DNA from: Benincasa hispida
Lineage: Eukaryota; Streptophyta; Magnoliopsida; Cucurbitales; Cucurbitaceae
Length of the DNA stretch: 64,000 bases
NCBI RefSeq assembly: GCF_009727055.1
Contig: NC_052349.1
Location: forward strand, 31,949,997-32,013,996
Reading direction: 5' to 3'
Positions 11,479 through 24,144 of this stretch are shown here, one piece after another. Within the stretch, counting starts at the first letter, position 1; each line of letters begins with the position of its first letter. The notes under the pieces were generated by a model. The model made no database searches. It had not been told where the DNA came from and saw only the letters and a program-made list of their open reading frames with translations. Both the position numbers and the translations under genes were made by a program.

Positions 11479-13397
11479 TGTAGGGATTGAATCTTGCAGC
11501 GGAAGCGTTCTTGTGTGAGATCGCCTTGCAGCCCAATATTTGATTTTACAATAAACAAAGTCGTTATACTAAGCTGAATGAATAAACACATAATTAGCAT
11601 GCTATTGGGGAAAGGGTTAGAACGATTCTTACCTTTGTAGATTCCCCAAGTGCCACGAACAATCCTCTCCAATGTTCCAACGAACGAATCTCCAAACGGT
11701 CTTGATCACGAACAATTCCTTGAGCGATCTCGAACACTACCACAAGAGTCACCTCGTTATTCTCTTGGATTCCAATAGAGAGATATGTGGTATCCAACTA
11801 TTGGGAGAAGGAGAGGAGAAAAGTGTTTTGGAGAGTTGAAAGGATTTATGGCTTAGAAAAAATTCTGCACAATAACAATAAGGAGTTGTGTATTGTCAGA
11901 GTTTTTCTGCAATCAAAGTGTGTGTTGCTAAAGGGCCATGAGAATGTCTTTATACAGAGAAAAGCCAAAAATCTTTCCCAATATATTTTTCTTTTTCATA
12001 ATTAATTAAATAATATTGATTTAATTAAGTAGCCCATTTAATTAAATAACACTTATTTAATCAATTAACTAAATTAAATAAAACTTATTTAATTTGCACA
12101 ATTAAATAACATTTATTTAATTTTTTATTTGCACAATAGTTAAATAACTACTTGTACATTAAACCCAAGTTAATGTATACATTTAATTATCATATACATC
12201 CCATGTATTTGTGCAAGATCTCTCTATAAATTCACTTAAATTAATTTTAATCTTATTCAAATATTGCTTTCCAATTTAATTTTAGATCATATCCATAATT
12301 AATTATATATTAATCTCACAAATATATAGTTTCCTCAAATTAATTTAAAGAATTTAAATTATTCCTCTTAAGTATCCTCTAGTAAGCTAACGAGGTAGAC
12401 CTGTAAATCAGAAGCTCCAATAATATGATATTAATTGGTTAAACTCATTAACTAAGTTAATCAATATTTATTAACTTTGGGTACACTCCACTAAACACCC
12501 ACAATTGTACTCTTCTCACCAAATATATTTTTGTGTCCATGGATGTAAACCAATACCAACAAGTTAGTTCTTCACGATTGTTTGTAACTTCAACTAGGTC
12601 AAATTACTGTTTTACCCTTGGGTTACCTCTGAATCCTTAAGTACCAATCCTCTAATGAACAACCTGTTCATGGTCTAACCAATAAACAGAAACTCCTCTC
12701 GGGCTAATGAGAGGGTAGGGTCTTTTGTTCAAGTCCTAGAGACATCAATTAAGGGAACACTCATCTACTTACCGTCAAGGAGGAAATGAGTGAATTCCAT
12801 CTTGTATTATTAAGTTCCCAACTCCCATTTGATCTTGTCCCCAAAATGGTAGGCATATTGGGTTGGCGAACTAGCCACCCTCACCCATGCAAATCAAAGG
12901 ATAATTCCTCGTGAACAGAAGTTCATAATATACTCAGGCTTAAGACTAAGTTGCCTAGGTCATCCTATTGAAATAGAAACTTAACTAGTCAATGGTGTTA
13001 CATCTAGTGGTTACTATTTTGTGGTCCAGTATTATGCAAACTCATTGTATAGAATACCTCCACTCGCGTGTCACCTACACAAATGCGTTAAATCATTATG
13101 TTTGTATCAATACAAAGTGGGTCGTCCATAATGTTACCAGGAGAAGGTACCCAGCCTTATCCCTGTACTAAAGACCCTAGGCTGTATCTGGAACATTGAT
13201 CCTTGTATGTCTCCGCATACAGTTCAAGACTCATAAGACAACCTTGGATATTAGTTTATTGGATTTAGGGTTATTTAGACAAAAAAGAAAACAATACAAA
13301 CAATAACATTTATTGGTTTAACATCTATAACTCTTTATTGGTGACGGCCAATTAATAACATTTACTATCTACGAGTTTTAGGGCATAAAACCCAACA
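11479..13397 (-). mobile_element. 3' LTR (LTR-D, 1919 bp) of Copia relic 2
   Basis: On the minus strand it starts TGTTGGGTTTTATGCCC at 13397, directly after a polypurine tract, and ends CCGCTGCAAGATTCAATCCC...ACA at 11479. The adjoining RNase H and reverse transcriptase on the minus strand show this is the 3' LTR of Copia relic 2. The leader end CTTACCTTTGTAGA (11628-11642 on plus) corresponds to the GGTAAG-like site seen in the other LTRs. Confidence 0.85.
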
Positions 13398-13516
13398 AAC
13401 TCCCACTTGAACTAAAACTCTAGTTAGTGGATTGTACACAATTCAAAAGGCAGGATAATGTTAAATACAATAAACTAGAACATCCATGTACCTATTACAC
13501 ATCTCCCACTTGCTCT
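13398..13516 (-). promoter_or_regulatory. Double polypurine tract of Copia relic 2
   Basis: Two minus-strand copies of CAAGTGGGAG lie 103 bp apart: one next to the LTR (13398-13411) and one further in (13501-13512). The polypurine tract primes plus-strand DNA synthesis in retrotransposons. The same pair with the same spacing occurs in Copia relic 3 (42430 and 42533). Confidence 0.7.
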
Positions 13517-13539
13517 AGATTATACAATATACATGTCTC

Positions 13540-15236
13540 ATAGACCTAGATTCTCTAGATGACCTTAAAAAACTTTAGCCGAGAGAACTTTCATAAATGA
13601 ATCAACAATGTTGTGCTTTGAGGCAATCTTTGTGACGATTACATCTCCCCTTTGCACAATCTTCCGTATCATGTGATACTTCCTCTCAATATGCTTTCCT
13701 CGTTTATGACTGCATGGTTCGTTAGAGTTTGCTGCTACCCCACTGTTGTCACATTATAAGGTGATGGACAAGTTCATATTTGGAACCACTTCCAAATCAC
13801 TTAGGAACTTCCTTAGCCAAATTGTTTCCTTTGCTGCTTCACAAGCAGCTACATACTCAACTTCGATAGTAGAATTTACAATGCATCATTGCTTGATACT
13901 ACACCATACTACACCTCCCCATTTAGGGTAAACACTGACTCTGGCGTGGATTTCCTAGAATCCTTGTCAGTTTGAAAATCAGAGTCGGTGTATCCTGTAA
14001 GGATCAATCTTAGCCCCATACACCGGCTTGTAGTCCCTCTTTCTCTTAAGATACTTGAGGATGTTCTTAATCATTGTCTAACCCTAGATTGGATTGGTAC
14101 CTATTGAAAATTCGTACAATATAACAAATATCTGGCCTAGTGCAGAGCATAACATACATTAAGCTGCCCATAGCTGAAGCATAGAGAATACGTCTCATAT
14201 CCTTAACTTCTTGAGATGTCTTAGGACACTATTCCTTAGACAAGTGAACCCAATGCAAGAAAGGTAACAAATCCTTCTTAAAGTTTTACATTGAATATCG
14301 AGTCAACATTTTTCAATATAAGTTGTTTGAGACAGAGCTAGCATTCTGTTCTTGTGATCTCTGATGAATTGAATCCCAAGTACATACTGCACCTCTCCCA
14401 AATCTTTCATTTAGAATTAGGCTGCCAGCCATTCCTTAATGTGAATAAGGTACCCTACGTCATTCCCAATGAGTAAGATATCGTCTATATAAATTATTAG
14501 AAAAGTTACTTTATCGTTGAAGATTTTCTCGTAGATACAGGGTTCATCAACGTTTTGATCAAAACCAAAAGATTTGATCGCTGTATCAAATTTAATGTTC
14601 CAAGATTTGGATGTCTATTTCAACCCATAAATGGATCGATTCAGCTCGCAAGCTTTTTGCTCTTGACCTTGGGCTATGAACCCCTCGGGTTGAGATATAA
14701 AGATATTCTCCTAAAAAAATCCATTTAGAAAAACAGTCTTGACATCCATTTGCTATATCTTATAGTCATAATATGTGGCTATAGATAAGAGAATTCTTAT
14801 AGATTTAAGCATAACAATAGGGAAAAAAGTTTCCTTATAGTCAACTTCTTCTTTTTGGGTATAACCCTTTGCTACAAGTCTAGCTTTTAAGGTTTGTATA
14901 TTTCCAGTTACATCTCTCTTTCTTTTGTAGATCCATTTACACCTTATGGGTTTGACCCCTTCAGGTAAATCTACAAGCTCCCATACTGAATTGGAGTACA
15001 TAGAATCTATTTTAAGGTCCATGGCTTTGACCCATTTGTCCTTGTCTACGTCATTCATTGCATATTTATGGGACAATGAATCCACAACACCATCATCTGG
15101 TATGATAACCTGAGTTTCTGTTAAACCCAAGTAGCGATCGGGTTGTATCACAACCTTCCCACTGCGTCGAGACTCTCTCAATGATTGAGAAGGACGAGAC
15201 TGACCTGAAGTGCTAGCTTCTTTATTAGCTTTTAAA
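13540..15236 (-). pseudogene. Copia relic 2, reverse transcriptase and RNase H
   Basis: Minus-strand polyprotein end. From high to low coordinates: the PRRSGKV-like linker (15150-15180), an open run 14753-15181 with CKWIYKRKRD and ARLVAKGYTQKE, the catalytic YIDD box in YIDDILLIGN (about 14469-14498), the connection region, and RNase H with YVAACEAAKE, CDNSGVAANS and the C-terminal HIERKYHMIR...ASKHNIVD block (13580-13730). Stops and small frameshifts are scattered, so it is dead, though less decayed than relic 1. It joins to its integrase at 19041 once LTR-E is removed. Sure of the family. Confidence 0.88.
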
Positions 15237-16735
15237 GAAGGTGAAGGAACCCGGTTTCCTTGAGCGAAAGCAGATTATCCCAATTTCTAAAATTTACAGA
15301 ATTTAGATTTTACAGAGAAGAATAAAAATTATGCATTAAAAAAAAAAGAATTTACAACATGTAAAAATAAAAAATACAGAATAAAATTGGGTTAAAGAAT
15401 CCTTACCTTTGAAGATTGTTCTTCAATGGATTCCCTCGAACAATACAAACACCACCATGATGGCTACCTTGGTTTTCTCTGGGATGAGAACTCAGGAGTT
15501 TGTGGGCTTTGGCTATTTTGGTAAAGAGGAAAAATTAATAGAGAAGAATGAAGGAGAGGAAGGGATCTTACCGAACTTTTCTGTATTTCTCTTTACTGTA
15601 TTTTCTGTGCCTTCATACCATAGGAAGAAGAAGAAAAACTAACCACTCGTTATCACGTAATGGAGAGAAAGAGGGGAAGAGAGTTACAACTCCCTCCCAA
15701 AATTGGTTTTAAAAAATAAATTAAATAAATCATTTAATATATAAAATATATGATAACTAATTTATCATATAATATATATTAAACTATATGTTATACCAAA
15801 TATAATATATATTCTATAGTTTCTATATTGTATCAAATACAATATAACTTATAGTTTCAATTCTCTCTCACCAATGAATTTAATTTACATCCTATTTATA
15901 TTAAATTTAATATGAATCAAATTCCTATAACTAATATTTGAATCACATGTATATAATTAATTCCCTCAATTAATTTGAACAATTCAAATTAATCCAAAAA
16001 CTGATTTTCATTAATTTCCGTTGAGCTACCGAAGGGACCTTATGGACTTGTAGCTTGAAGCTCAAACGGTACGTGAATAATTAATTAAACTCCTTTAATT
16101 AAGTTATTCACCATATGTTAATTGTCGGACACTCCATTAAAGACCAACAGCTACACTCTTCACACTACAGATATATTTATGTGTCCATTGGATATAACCA
16201 ATCAACAGTACGATGACCCTTCACAAATTACTTGTGAGTATAGTTGAGCCAAAATTATCGTTTTGCCCCTATAGTTACATTTAACTCCTTAAGTACCACC
16301 GATCCCTCTAATGAAAAATAAATCATAGTACAACTATGATCAAACCCCTCTCGGGCTAGGTGAAGATGTGGCGCCACATTGTTCAAGCCCCAAAATCAAA
16401 CCTTAAGGGGGCAATTTATCTACTTACCCCGACATTAGGAAATGAGTGAATTCCTTCTTGTGTAGCTGTGTTCCCGGCTCCCCAATCAGACGAATCCCCA
16501 AAATGGTAGGCTAATTGAGTCAACAATCTGGCCACTCTCACCTGTATAAATCAAATGACCGCCTTCATAGGCAGGAGTTCATAACTCACTCAGGATTCAG
16601 GTCATGTTACCTATGGTCATCCTGGTAAAATGTAAGTCTTATATAATGAGACTAGATATTTCGTGGTCCGGTCTTATACAAACTCCTTTGTATATAATAC
16701 CCCTGTTCACATGTCTCCACATGAATAATCAGGAT

Positions 16736-18713
16736 TATTGGGAATGTCCTAAATTCGCAGTTTGTAAATATTGTTAATATATTCTATTTATCAATAAAAG
16801 TATTATTGAGTATTTTTCAATAAATTATTATTGATATTGCATTATGTTATAAAAATTCAATAGGCGAATCTATGGCTATAATATGAATACTTTAACTTTA
16901 TGCGGCGACATAAAAGAGGATCAAGTTTTAGTATATAGTCAAAATGGTCTATAAGTATATGGATGATGGGTACCTCATCCTGGTGACACTATTTGATGTG
17001 GCTCATTTTGTATACTGATACAAATGATGTGATCCCAAAATCATTCATATGGAGACATGTGAATTGGGGCATTCTATGCAATAAGTTTGCATAAGATCGA
17101 ACCTCGAAATAGTCATTTTTCTTTATAATGATCGTTTATTGTTAAAATTAACTATTTCAAATTCAATGACCTAGGGTAACTTGATCTTAATCCTAAGCTA
17201 ACTATGAACTCCTGTTTATTTGAGATTATCCTTTGATCTGCATAGGTGAGAGTAGTTCAACAACACTGCTCAATCTCCCACTTTGAGGTTAAGACTGGAT
17301 AGATAGCTGGGGACATAGTTCTGGAAGATGGAATTCACTCATACCCTACTTAGGGTTAGCAAATAGATTGTTCTCTTAAGCATTGATTCCTGGTCTCGAA
17401 CTATGGGGCCCTGCCTTCTCATGATTGAGAGGGTTATGGTTTACAAGTTGGACTATAAACCAATTGTTCAAATGGAGGATCAATGGGAGCTTAAGGAACA
17501 AGATGTGTTTACAGGAGTAAAACGGTTTCTTTGACATAGCTGTAAATACGAACAACATGTGAAGGATGGACTTACTAATTATGGTTAAAATGGACTGAAA
17601 TATATTTATAGTGAGAGACGTGTCTGGGCTTTAGTGGAAGGAGCTAGTAGTTAACGAATGTTGGTTAATTGAGTTCAAAAGTTTAGCTGGTTAATCTCAG
17701 ATCGTTGAAGCCCATGATGTGTAGGTCAATGAGGTCCCCTTGCTAGCTCATATCGGACTAAACCTTAGAACAGTTTGATGAATGAATTGAAGTGTTCAAA
17801 TTCAGTTTTTGGAGTAAAGCGTTAAATATATTCGATATATTTTAACCTAATGTTTAATTGTGAATTAAATATAAAAAGAGAGAGAATATGAGTTTCTAAA
17901 TAAGATTTAAATATCATTCATATTGAATGAGATTAGTGTTGGATTTAATATTAAATTAAATTAATTAAATTGTTTAATTAATTATTTAATATTAATTTAT
18001 TTTTAAAATTAATTATTATAATTAATTTTTAAATTAAAAAAATGGTCAAAATTATATCTAAAGTCAAAATTGTTAACTAAGTCAAATATACAATATGAAA
18101 TCAAAATGTTGATTTTAGACCTTGAGAGTCAACAAGTCAAATTGTTGACTTTGAACTTTTTAAGTCAAAATTTTGACCTTTGACCAAGTGAGTGGGAAGT
18201 TTCAACAATTTTGAGTTGATATTCCAACTATTATATTAAATGTTATCTTCAATTTGAAGACACTTGCCCCACTTAATCCCACTTTGAATTAGTGGTTTAT
18301 TGAGGGTCAAATTCTCATCAAACTCAAAATTGCATGTCATGCATGAAGGCCTATAAATAGAAGAGTTATATATTTTTCTTCTTGGCAAAGTGGACATTTA
18401 TGAGATTTTTGGTGAAAAAATCTTGAGCCTAATTATCTCTCAAACCTTAACTTATTCCTCTCCAAATTAGTCACTCACTAGATCCCACCATCCTATTCTA
18501 TGATCGGAGTATAGTCGGGAAGGCTCTTGTGGTGGTCTACGAACCGTTTGTGAAGAGGTTGGAGTGGATTTAGAGAAACTTAAAGCTACAAAGGTTGTAT
18601 TTCTTCTATCTTTTTGCTCTATTTTCTATTGCATGCTTATTCTTTACAAATTAACTTAATTAGAGTACTTTAGATCCTTTATTACTTTCGCTGCACATGT
18701 GTTCATTCCATCA
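16736..18713 (+). mobile_element. Solo Copia LTR-F (1978 bp) nested in LTR-E
   Basis: Starts TATTGGGAATGTCC (canonical TGTTGG with one transition) and ends TGTTCATTCCATCA. Flanked by AGGAT (16731-16735) and AGGGT (18714-18718), a target duplication with one mismatch. It is the youngest of three nested layers here. A clear TATA box lies at 18351-18360 and a dense cluster of TTGAC cores upstream of it. No internal coding region. Confidence 0.87.
18050..18360 (+). promoter_or_regulatory. LTR-F promoter: TTGAC cluster and TATA box
   Basis: Between about 18053 and 18183 the core TTGAC (or GTCAA) occurs about nine times, several as TTGACT or TTGACC, the forms bound by WRKY factors (W-box). About 170 bp further on is CTATAAATAG (18351-18360). 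Seen: motifs and order. Inferred: stress-responsive LTR promoter. The AT/GTCAA-rich composition may inflate the count. LTR-L has the same cluster at 52680-52815. Confidence 0.5.
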
Positions 18714-19040
18714 AGGGTCAGATCATTTGTAGCACTTTACAACAATTGTAACATCTACAAAGCGGGGTATACTCGTAGTATCACCAGGATAAGGTATCCA
18801 ACCTTATTTTTCTACTATAGACCATTTAAATTATCGCTTAAACATGATCCACTTGTATGTCTCTACATACATGTTTAAGCTACAAGATAACCTTGGATAT
18901 TAGTTTATTGGTTTGTAGTTAATGCAACTAAAAATTGAAATAAAACATCACATATTTTATTAAATAAATAAGATGCTTGTACATTATAAATACAAACTAT
19001 AGAACCCTACGAGATTTAGGGCATCAACCCCAACAGATGG

Positions 19041-19715
19041 ACCAACTTCATCAACAAACATTGTTGATTCTTTAGTAGCTTCATTTAATACTACTTTACT
19101 ACGTGGTTTATGATCTCTCATGTGGTCTTCCTCTAAAAATGTAGTGTTCGTCGATACAAATACTTTATTTTCTTGAGGGTTATGAAACAAACCACCTCTC
19201 GTTTCCTTAGGGTAACAAAAAAATTGGCACAATCTTAAACGGGGTTCCAACTTCTTAGGATTTGTCATTAACACATGTGCAGGACAACCCTATATTCTAA
19301 AGTAACGTAAACTCGGTTTACGCCCCCTCCATAACTCGAAAAGTGTTTCAGAAACACTTTTCGAGAGAACATTGTTTAAGATGTGAATTGCAGTCTCTAC
19401 TGCATGCCCCCAAAACAAGTAAGGTAATTGAGCATAACTCATCATAGAACGAACCATATTTAATAAGGTTCAATTTCTCCTTTCTGATACACCGTTTTGT
19501 TGAGGTATACCAGATGTTGAGAGTTGAGATTGAATCCATGTTCTATCAAATAGTCATGGAATTCTAAATCCATGTACTCTTCACCCCGATCAGATCTAGG
19601 TGTTTTAATTGCTTTACCTAATAGGTTTTCAACTTCAACCTTATACTCTTTGAACTTTTCAAAAGCTTCAGACTTATGTAACTTCACATGAAGTAACTTG
19701 AATTCTACGCTCAAA
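19041..19715 (-). pseudogene. Copia relic 2, integrase, 5'-truncated
   Basis: Minus-strand integrase of the same copy as 13540-15236. High to low: KFKEYKVEVENLLGK, RSDRGEEYMDL (with the second catalytic Asp kept), the PQQNG region broken by a frameshift near 19490-19540, a shortened SFWG...AVETAIHIL region, and an open run 18984-19274 whose first part is TNPKKLEPRLRLCQFF and whose end runs into LTR-E. The element ends near 19715; gag, protease and the integrase start are absent. Downstream of the break no Copia sequence is found, so it is a 5'-truncated relic. Confidence 0.85.
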
Positions 19716-22329
19716 CTTTTTAACTTTCACATTCATTCACTTTAATTTAAGTATCGAAATGCATGTGGTAAGAATCTACAAGTATGTAGATTTTCTCTTT
19801 GCAGACCATATTCTTTTCCCTTTCAAACAAATTTGTGATCAGTGTCATGTGAAGATCAAGTGCTATTTCACTATTTGGATTTTGGCATCAACAAAATCTG
19901 TCACAATAAACATATAAGTTTTTTTTTTTATCATGTTGAATTGAAAATTCAGATAAATGTTAGATTTAATACTCTCTCTATATATTAGTTTACTCTATTA
20001 TGGTTCAAAGTTTAGTTTAATTTACTAAATTACCAACTACCAAAATAATAATAAAAAAAAGGATAAAGATTGTTTGATAATGATTTCTTATTTTTAGTAA
20101 GCTAAAAAAAACACCCTAATTCATGCAAATGATTTATTTGGTAAATAATATTTATAGCATCTAATCAAATTTGAAAATTAATTAACATAATAGTTTAAAA
20201 AGTGATGATGCCCTGTCTGTCAAGGGCAACTTGTATTGTATAATCATAAAGTTGTATTTGAGTAGATGTAGACACAACAAAACAGCTGGTCTAGGGCATA
20301 AATAATTATTGTGTTGATTTGCTTTGAAATCATCATTCATCAATTGTGCCAATATAAAGTAATAGAAATTTATAAGTGATTATAATAATTATTCAATAAT
20401 TATTATAATTATTACTAGAAAAGGAAAAAAAAGGTTAAATACGCCAAAAATTCATCAATGTTTTCAAATAAAGGAAAAAAAGTCCACTTATTTATAGATA
20501 TAGTAAAAAATCGCTATCTAACGACGATAGACTAAAGGTTAAATACACCAAATCATAGAAGTCTATCACAGTCTATTGCTCAGTGCTAGAAGTCTATTGC
20601 GGTCTATCGTGGTCTATTACTGATAGATAGTGATATTTTACTATACTTAAAAATATTTTTAACAGTTTTATCATTTAAAACAATTACCTAAAAATTTATC
20701 TCTTCATGAATGTAATCTTGATGACTTTACTTAGAACACTGTTTTTTAAAAAAAGAAAAAAGAAAAAAAATATAAGTGTGATCATTTCACTTTAATTTAT
20801 AAAATTAAGAATTTTCAGAAGAAATTATGTTTTGTGTATCATGCTTTTTTTTTTAAAGTGTTATTAATAATATCACTAATAATATGCTGACGTGTATAAG
20901 TTGTTTTTAACCATTTAAGTTGAGTTGATGTAATGTGACAAATGTCAATATTTATATAGTTCAGATGATTAAAACAACATACCATCAATTAAAATATTAG
21001 ACTTCATTTGGTAATCATTTTATTTTTTATTTTTGTTTTTGAAAATTAAACATATGGTTGCTATTTTCACTTCCAAATTCTCCCTTTGTTAGTTACTTTT
21101 CACCAATGATTTAAAAAACTAAGCCAAAATTTGAGAATTAAAAAAAGTAGCTAAATTTTTTTTTTGTTTTTTGGAATTTGGCTAAGAATTCAACTATTGT
21201 ATTTAAGAAATATGCAAATCATGGTAAGAAAATGTGGATGATATAAGTTTAATTTTAAAAAATAAAATGATTATCAAACGAGCTCTTAGAAATTTAAACT
21301 TCTACTCTCACAAGTTGATTTTTTTTCAAACAATTTGACTAACAAGCACGTCATATCAAGAAAGTTTTGTTGACTTGAGTGTTAGCTATATCATGATTAA
21401 AATAAAAGCTCATGAACGCTGAGTTAAATTTTTTTGAACTAATTCTATCCAACCCTATACTATTAATATTCCTAACTGAGTAGAGATAAGATGCGTAATC
21501 TACAAAGTATACTAGTTGATTTGATAAGACATATCACTTATAGATATAGATATGATTGGATAAAGTAAATAAAAGCATAAGTGTTTTAAATTTATTTTTA
21601 TAAAATAAATTAAAATGAAGTTAAAAGTAAGCTTAATTCAATTGGAGTAATCTCTATCTCTCTATCATTGCATAAAAAAAAATAAAAATAAAGGATAAAA
21701 CCATTTTTTTTTTTTTATGAAATTTAAAGTTGTCATATTTTCATTTGGGATGTCTTATGAAAAAAACAAGAAAGAGAAAAATGGAGAGAAAATAATGAAA
21801 GTGGCATTTCACCATAATTCTTGATGAGCTTGGATTGGGATCATCTATATGTCTTATTCTTCTCCTTCTTTTAGTTTTCTTATGCATATATGGTATTTAT
21901 TATTATATTAAATTATATGTTTTATATTAGCTAAAATGAATATAAGTCGATTGATATTAAGTAGGTAAGATAACTTCGAAGTTAAAGTTTCGATCCTCCA
22001 TCTTATATATTATAATATATAAAAATGTTAGAGTACAAAAATAGTTTATAATAAAAGGCGAGAGCTTAAAATCATATGAAAAAAAAAGTCTTAAAATATA
22101 GAAATTAAAAATATATCACTTGTAGAATGTTTGTGAATTATGGACCATCTTGAAGCATTCTACAACACTAGAATGTTTCAAAATAAATACCTTTTCATTA
22201 TAACTAACATTTTAGTTAAAATTGTATTTATTTATTTATTTTTAGACAAACAGGGCATCCACCCCAATTACAACGCTAACTCTTCGTTAATGATGGAGAT
22301 GATACAATAAAAAAAATGATCCTTACACA
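19716..22329. other. AT-rich stretch without a recognised gene
   Basis: About 2.6 kb with no convincing reading frame. A weak open stretch on the minus strand (about 19745-19920) could be a decayed fragment of something coding; I do not recognise it. At 20520-20640 words like GTCTATC and TCTATTG recur (GAAGTCTATC, CAGTCTATTG, GGTCTATCG), a short-repeat block that I recall as common in cucurbit intergenic DNA. Long A/T runs are scattered throughout. Confidence 0.5.
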
Positions 22330-22840
22330 TAAAAGAGTCCCTAATGGATTGTTTGGTTTAACGTCTTATAGATGTCTGAGAATAAATGATACCCGAGGAT
22401 AAGATGTCTAAGAATCAAAGATGGTTGCGTTTGGATGTGCATGGGAAATATTATTAGTATTTTATGGACAAAAATTATGTTTGTATTTAATTTATGAAAT
22501 TAAGCATGACTTATGATAGATTAATTAATTAAAAAATAAATATAATTTAATATGTTGATAAAAGTTAGTTAATTAAGAATCAATAATAATTTAAATTATA
22601 AATATTTGAAAATAGAGTAATTTATAATTAAAATTAATCAATAAATGAACGTTATATTAATTACAATCTAATTCTTAATCATTTTTATAATTAATTAAGT
22701 TCAACATTAGTAATTTTAGTTTTAATTATATAATCTAAGAAAATAGATTTGAATAAATAATATTTATTATATAAAAAGTGAAAATGAGATAAAAATATGA
22801 CATGTTAATAAAGAATATTAATAAAGAATACTAAAAAAGT
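22330..22840. repeat. Dispersed AT-rich repeat, copy 2
   Basis: Same family and orientation as 10020-10555; both run from a GTTTGG-rich start through ATTTAATTTATGAAAT and TAATTTATAATTAAAATTAA to AATAAAGAATACTAAAA. Non-coding. Possibly a non-autonomous DNA transposon. Confidence 0.6.
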
Positions 22841-22933
22841 TTTATATATTTATAACTAAAGATCAAATGAAAATTAATCTCAATAAATAATTGCTTAATT
22901 ATAAAAAACATAATAAGTAATCAATTACCTATA

Positions 22934-23587
22934 TGTTGAATGAGATATTTTGGACAAATTATAAATTGCCACGTCATTTACCAAATTAATGACGAAATCA
23001 CAAGTAATTGAATTTGGGATTAATTAAAAGTTACATGTGTCCCAAGTTAAAATTGAAGTCATAAATTGGTGAATTCTAAAGATGCCATATGTTTTCGTCT
23101 TGACCGTTGGATCAAACTAATTATTTTGGTCTAATTAAATATTAAAGTTCGGGCTAAAGTTAAATTGAACAAAAAAAAAAATGCCTAATTTCACCAAAAA
23201 TGTTAAATGCCAAAATCTAATTAATTGGGGTAGGGCTAGGTCCATGAACCAACCAAGCCCAAGCTCATGAAGCTTACCTAAGAGCTATATAAATAAAGAA
23301 GTTCTCTTCGTTTATGAGGGTAAGAAATTTTACACTCTAGAGGGCATAGAGAGACTTCTCCTAACAATCAGAAGTTGACCACACTTAAAACTAAAGTCTT
23401 TTGGAGATACAAGCATTCTTCCAAGACTAGAATATCGTGCACTCTGCTTCCTCAAATCAAGCGTATGCATTCAACTGAGAGAGAATCAGAGGATCAGTAC
23501 TAGAGATTGAACCACATCGATATTAAATCTGCATCAACACAAGTTCAACTCCATGAAATATGTTTATTTGGAAACCTTGCGTGAACA
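22934..23587 (+). mobile_element. 5' LTR of a Ty3/gypsy element (654 bp)
   Basis: Starts TGTTGAATGAGATATTTTGG and ends GCGTGAACA, directly before a primer binding site. TATA box TATATAAATA at 23286-23295. A second copy of this LTR lies at 35661-36293 on the other strand, and their shared limits define both ends. The gag fragment of the same element follows. Confidence 0.8.
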
Positions 23588-23590
23588 AAT

Positions 23591-23607
23591 TGGCACGCTT
23601 AGTGGGA
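23591..23607 (+). promoter_or_regulatory. Primer binding site, TGGCACGC type
   Basis: TGGCACGCTTAGTGGGA begins three bases after the LTR end, the usual place of the tRNA primer site for minus-strand synthesis. The same TGGCACGCCTAGTGG site occurs at 37545 behind a different LTR. Which tRNA it fits cannot be settled here. Confidence 0.7.
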
Positions 23608-23609
23608 CC

Positions 23610-24021
23610 TCTCTACCTCTCATCTCTCTCATCATCCAAATCAACAAATCGACAAATAACACAAAGAAAGCTGCATCCAAAGTAACTGCTACAAGCGGGT
23701 CCTATACAAAACCTGTCACTTGGAGTCACACAAAAGGGATCCTGCATGAGCAAGAACAAGGCTATGTCATCGTAGAGAAAATATGGGAACAACTGATAGA
23801 ATTTCCTAAAGGTGGGATCATCATCTAAGAAAATCCTTTGTTCGACAACTCTTCTCATGCTTCTAATCGATCAAAGAAAGAATCAAACTTTGATGTAGTG
23901 TCTATCATGATGGTTGACATAAAGACTAAGTCAGCCATGACAAGATGGAGAAGAAGATAAGTCTCTTGATGAAAGTTGTTAAGGCACGAGACCATGAAAT
24001 CGCTACCTTAAAGATCAAACA
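23610..24021 (+). pseudogene. Ty3/gypsy gag, N-terminal part
   Basis: Leader and start of gag following the LTR and primer site. An open run (23553-23828) includes KKAASKVTATSGSYTKPVTW, and after a stop at 23826 the frame continues with ENPLFDNSS and later LLMKVV.ARDHEIATLK, blocks I recall from a common cucurbit gypsy gag. A frameshift lies near 23940. The protein stops at 24021 where an LTR-J fragment begins; its continuation (KMQARETAETG...) is at 47122 on the minus strand. Gag proteins package the RNA; this copy is dead. Confidence 0.75.
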
Positions 24022-24144
24022 TGAAGGAAATCCAATTCCCGCATAAGCGTGTGATCGCCTTACAATTTTGAAAAAAAAAATTGTGGAACTAAAATGAGTG
24101 AACTCATAGAACTATTCAAAGGATAAACATACAAAATGGCCTAA
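24022..24144 (-). mobile_element. 3' end fragment of LTR-J, displaced
   Basis: Begins TGAAGGAAATCC, the reversed LTR end also seen in LTR-E (TGAAGGAACCC). Left flank AAACA. It reads as the last about 120 bases of an LTR whose main part is 47123-48822, separated by the inversion. The final CCTAA (24140-24144) is the target duplication of the LTR inserted next to it. Confidence 0.7.

Larger units (their letters stand above)
15242..19035 (-). mobile_element. Solo Copia LTR-E, interrupted by LTR-F
   Basis: On the minus strand it starts TGTTGGGGTTGATGCCC at 19035 and ends GGTTCCTTCA at 15242. It sits inside the linker between integrase and reverse transcriptase of Copia relic 2, with target copies GAAGG (15237-15241) and GATGG (19036-19040), one mismatch. 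Without the nested LTR-F (16736-18713 plus its 5-bp repeat) it is about 1.8 kb. The U3 block is split by the insertion: on the plus strand the words after AATCAGGA resume at 18719 as CAGATCATTTGTAGC. Confidence 0.85.

Noticed and set aside
19745..19920. Minus-strand open stretch next to Copia relic 2 as integrase continuation
   Set aside because: The residues do not match the expected integrase blocks; left unassigned.
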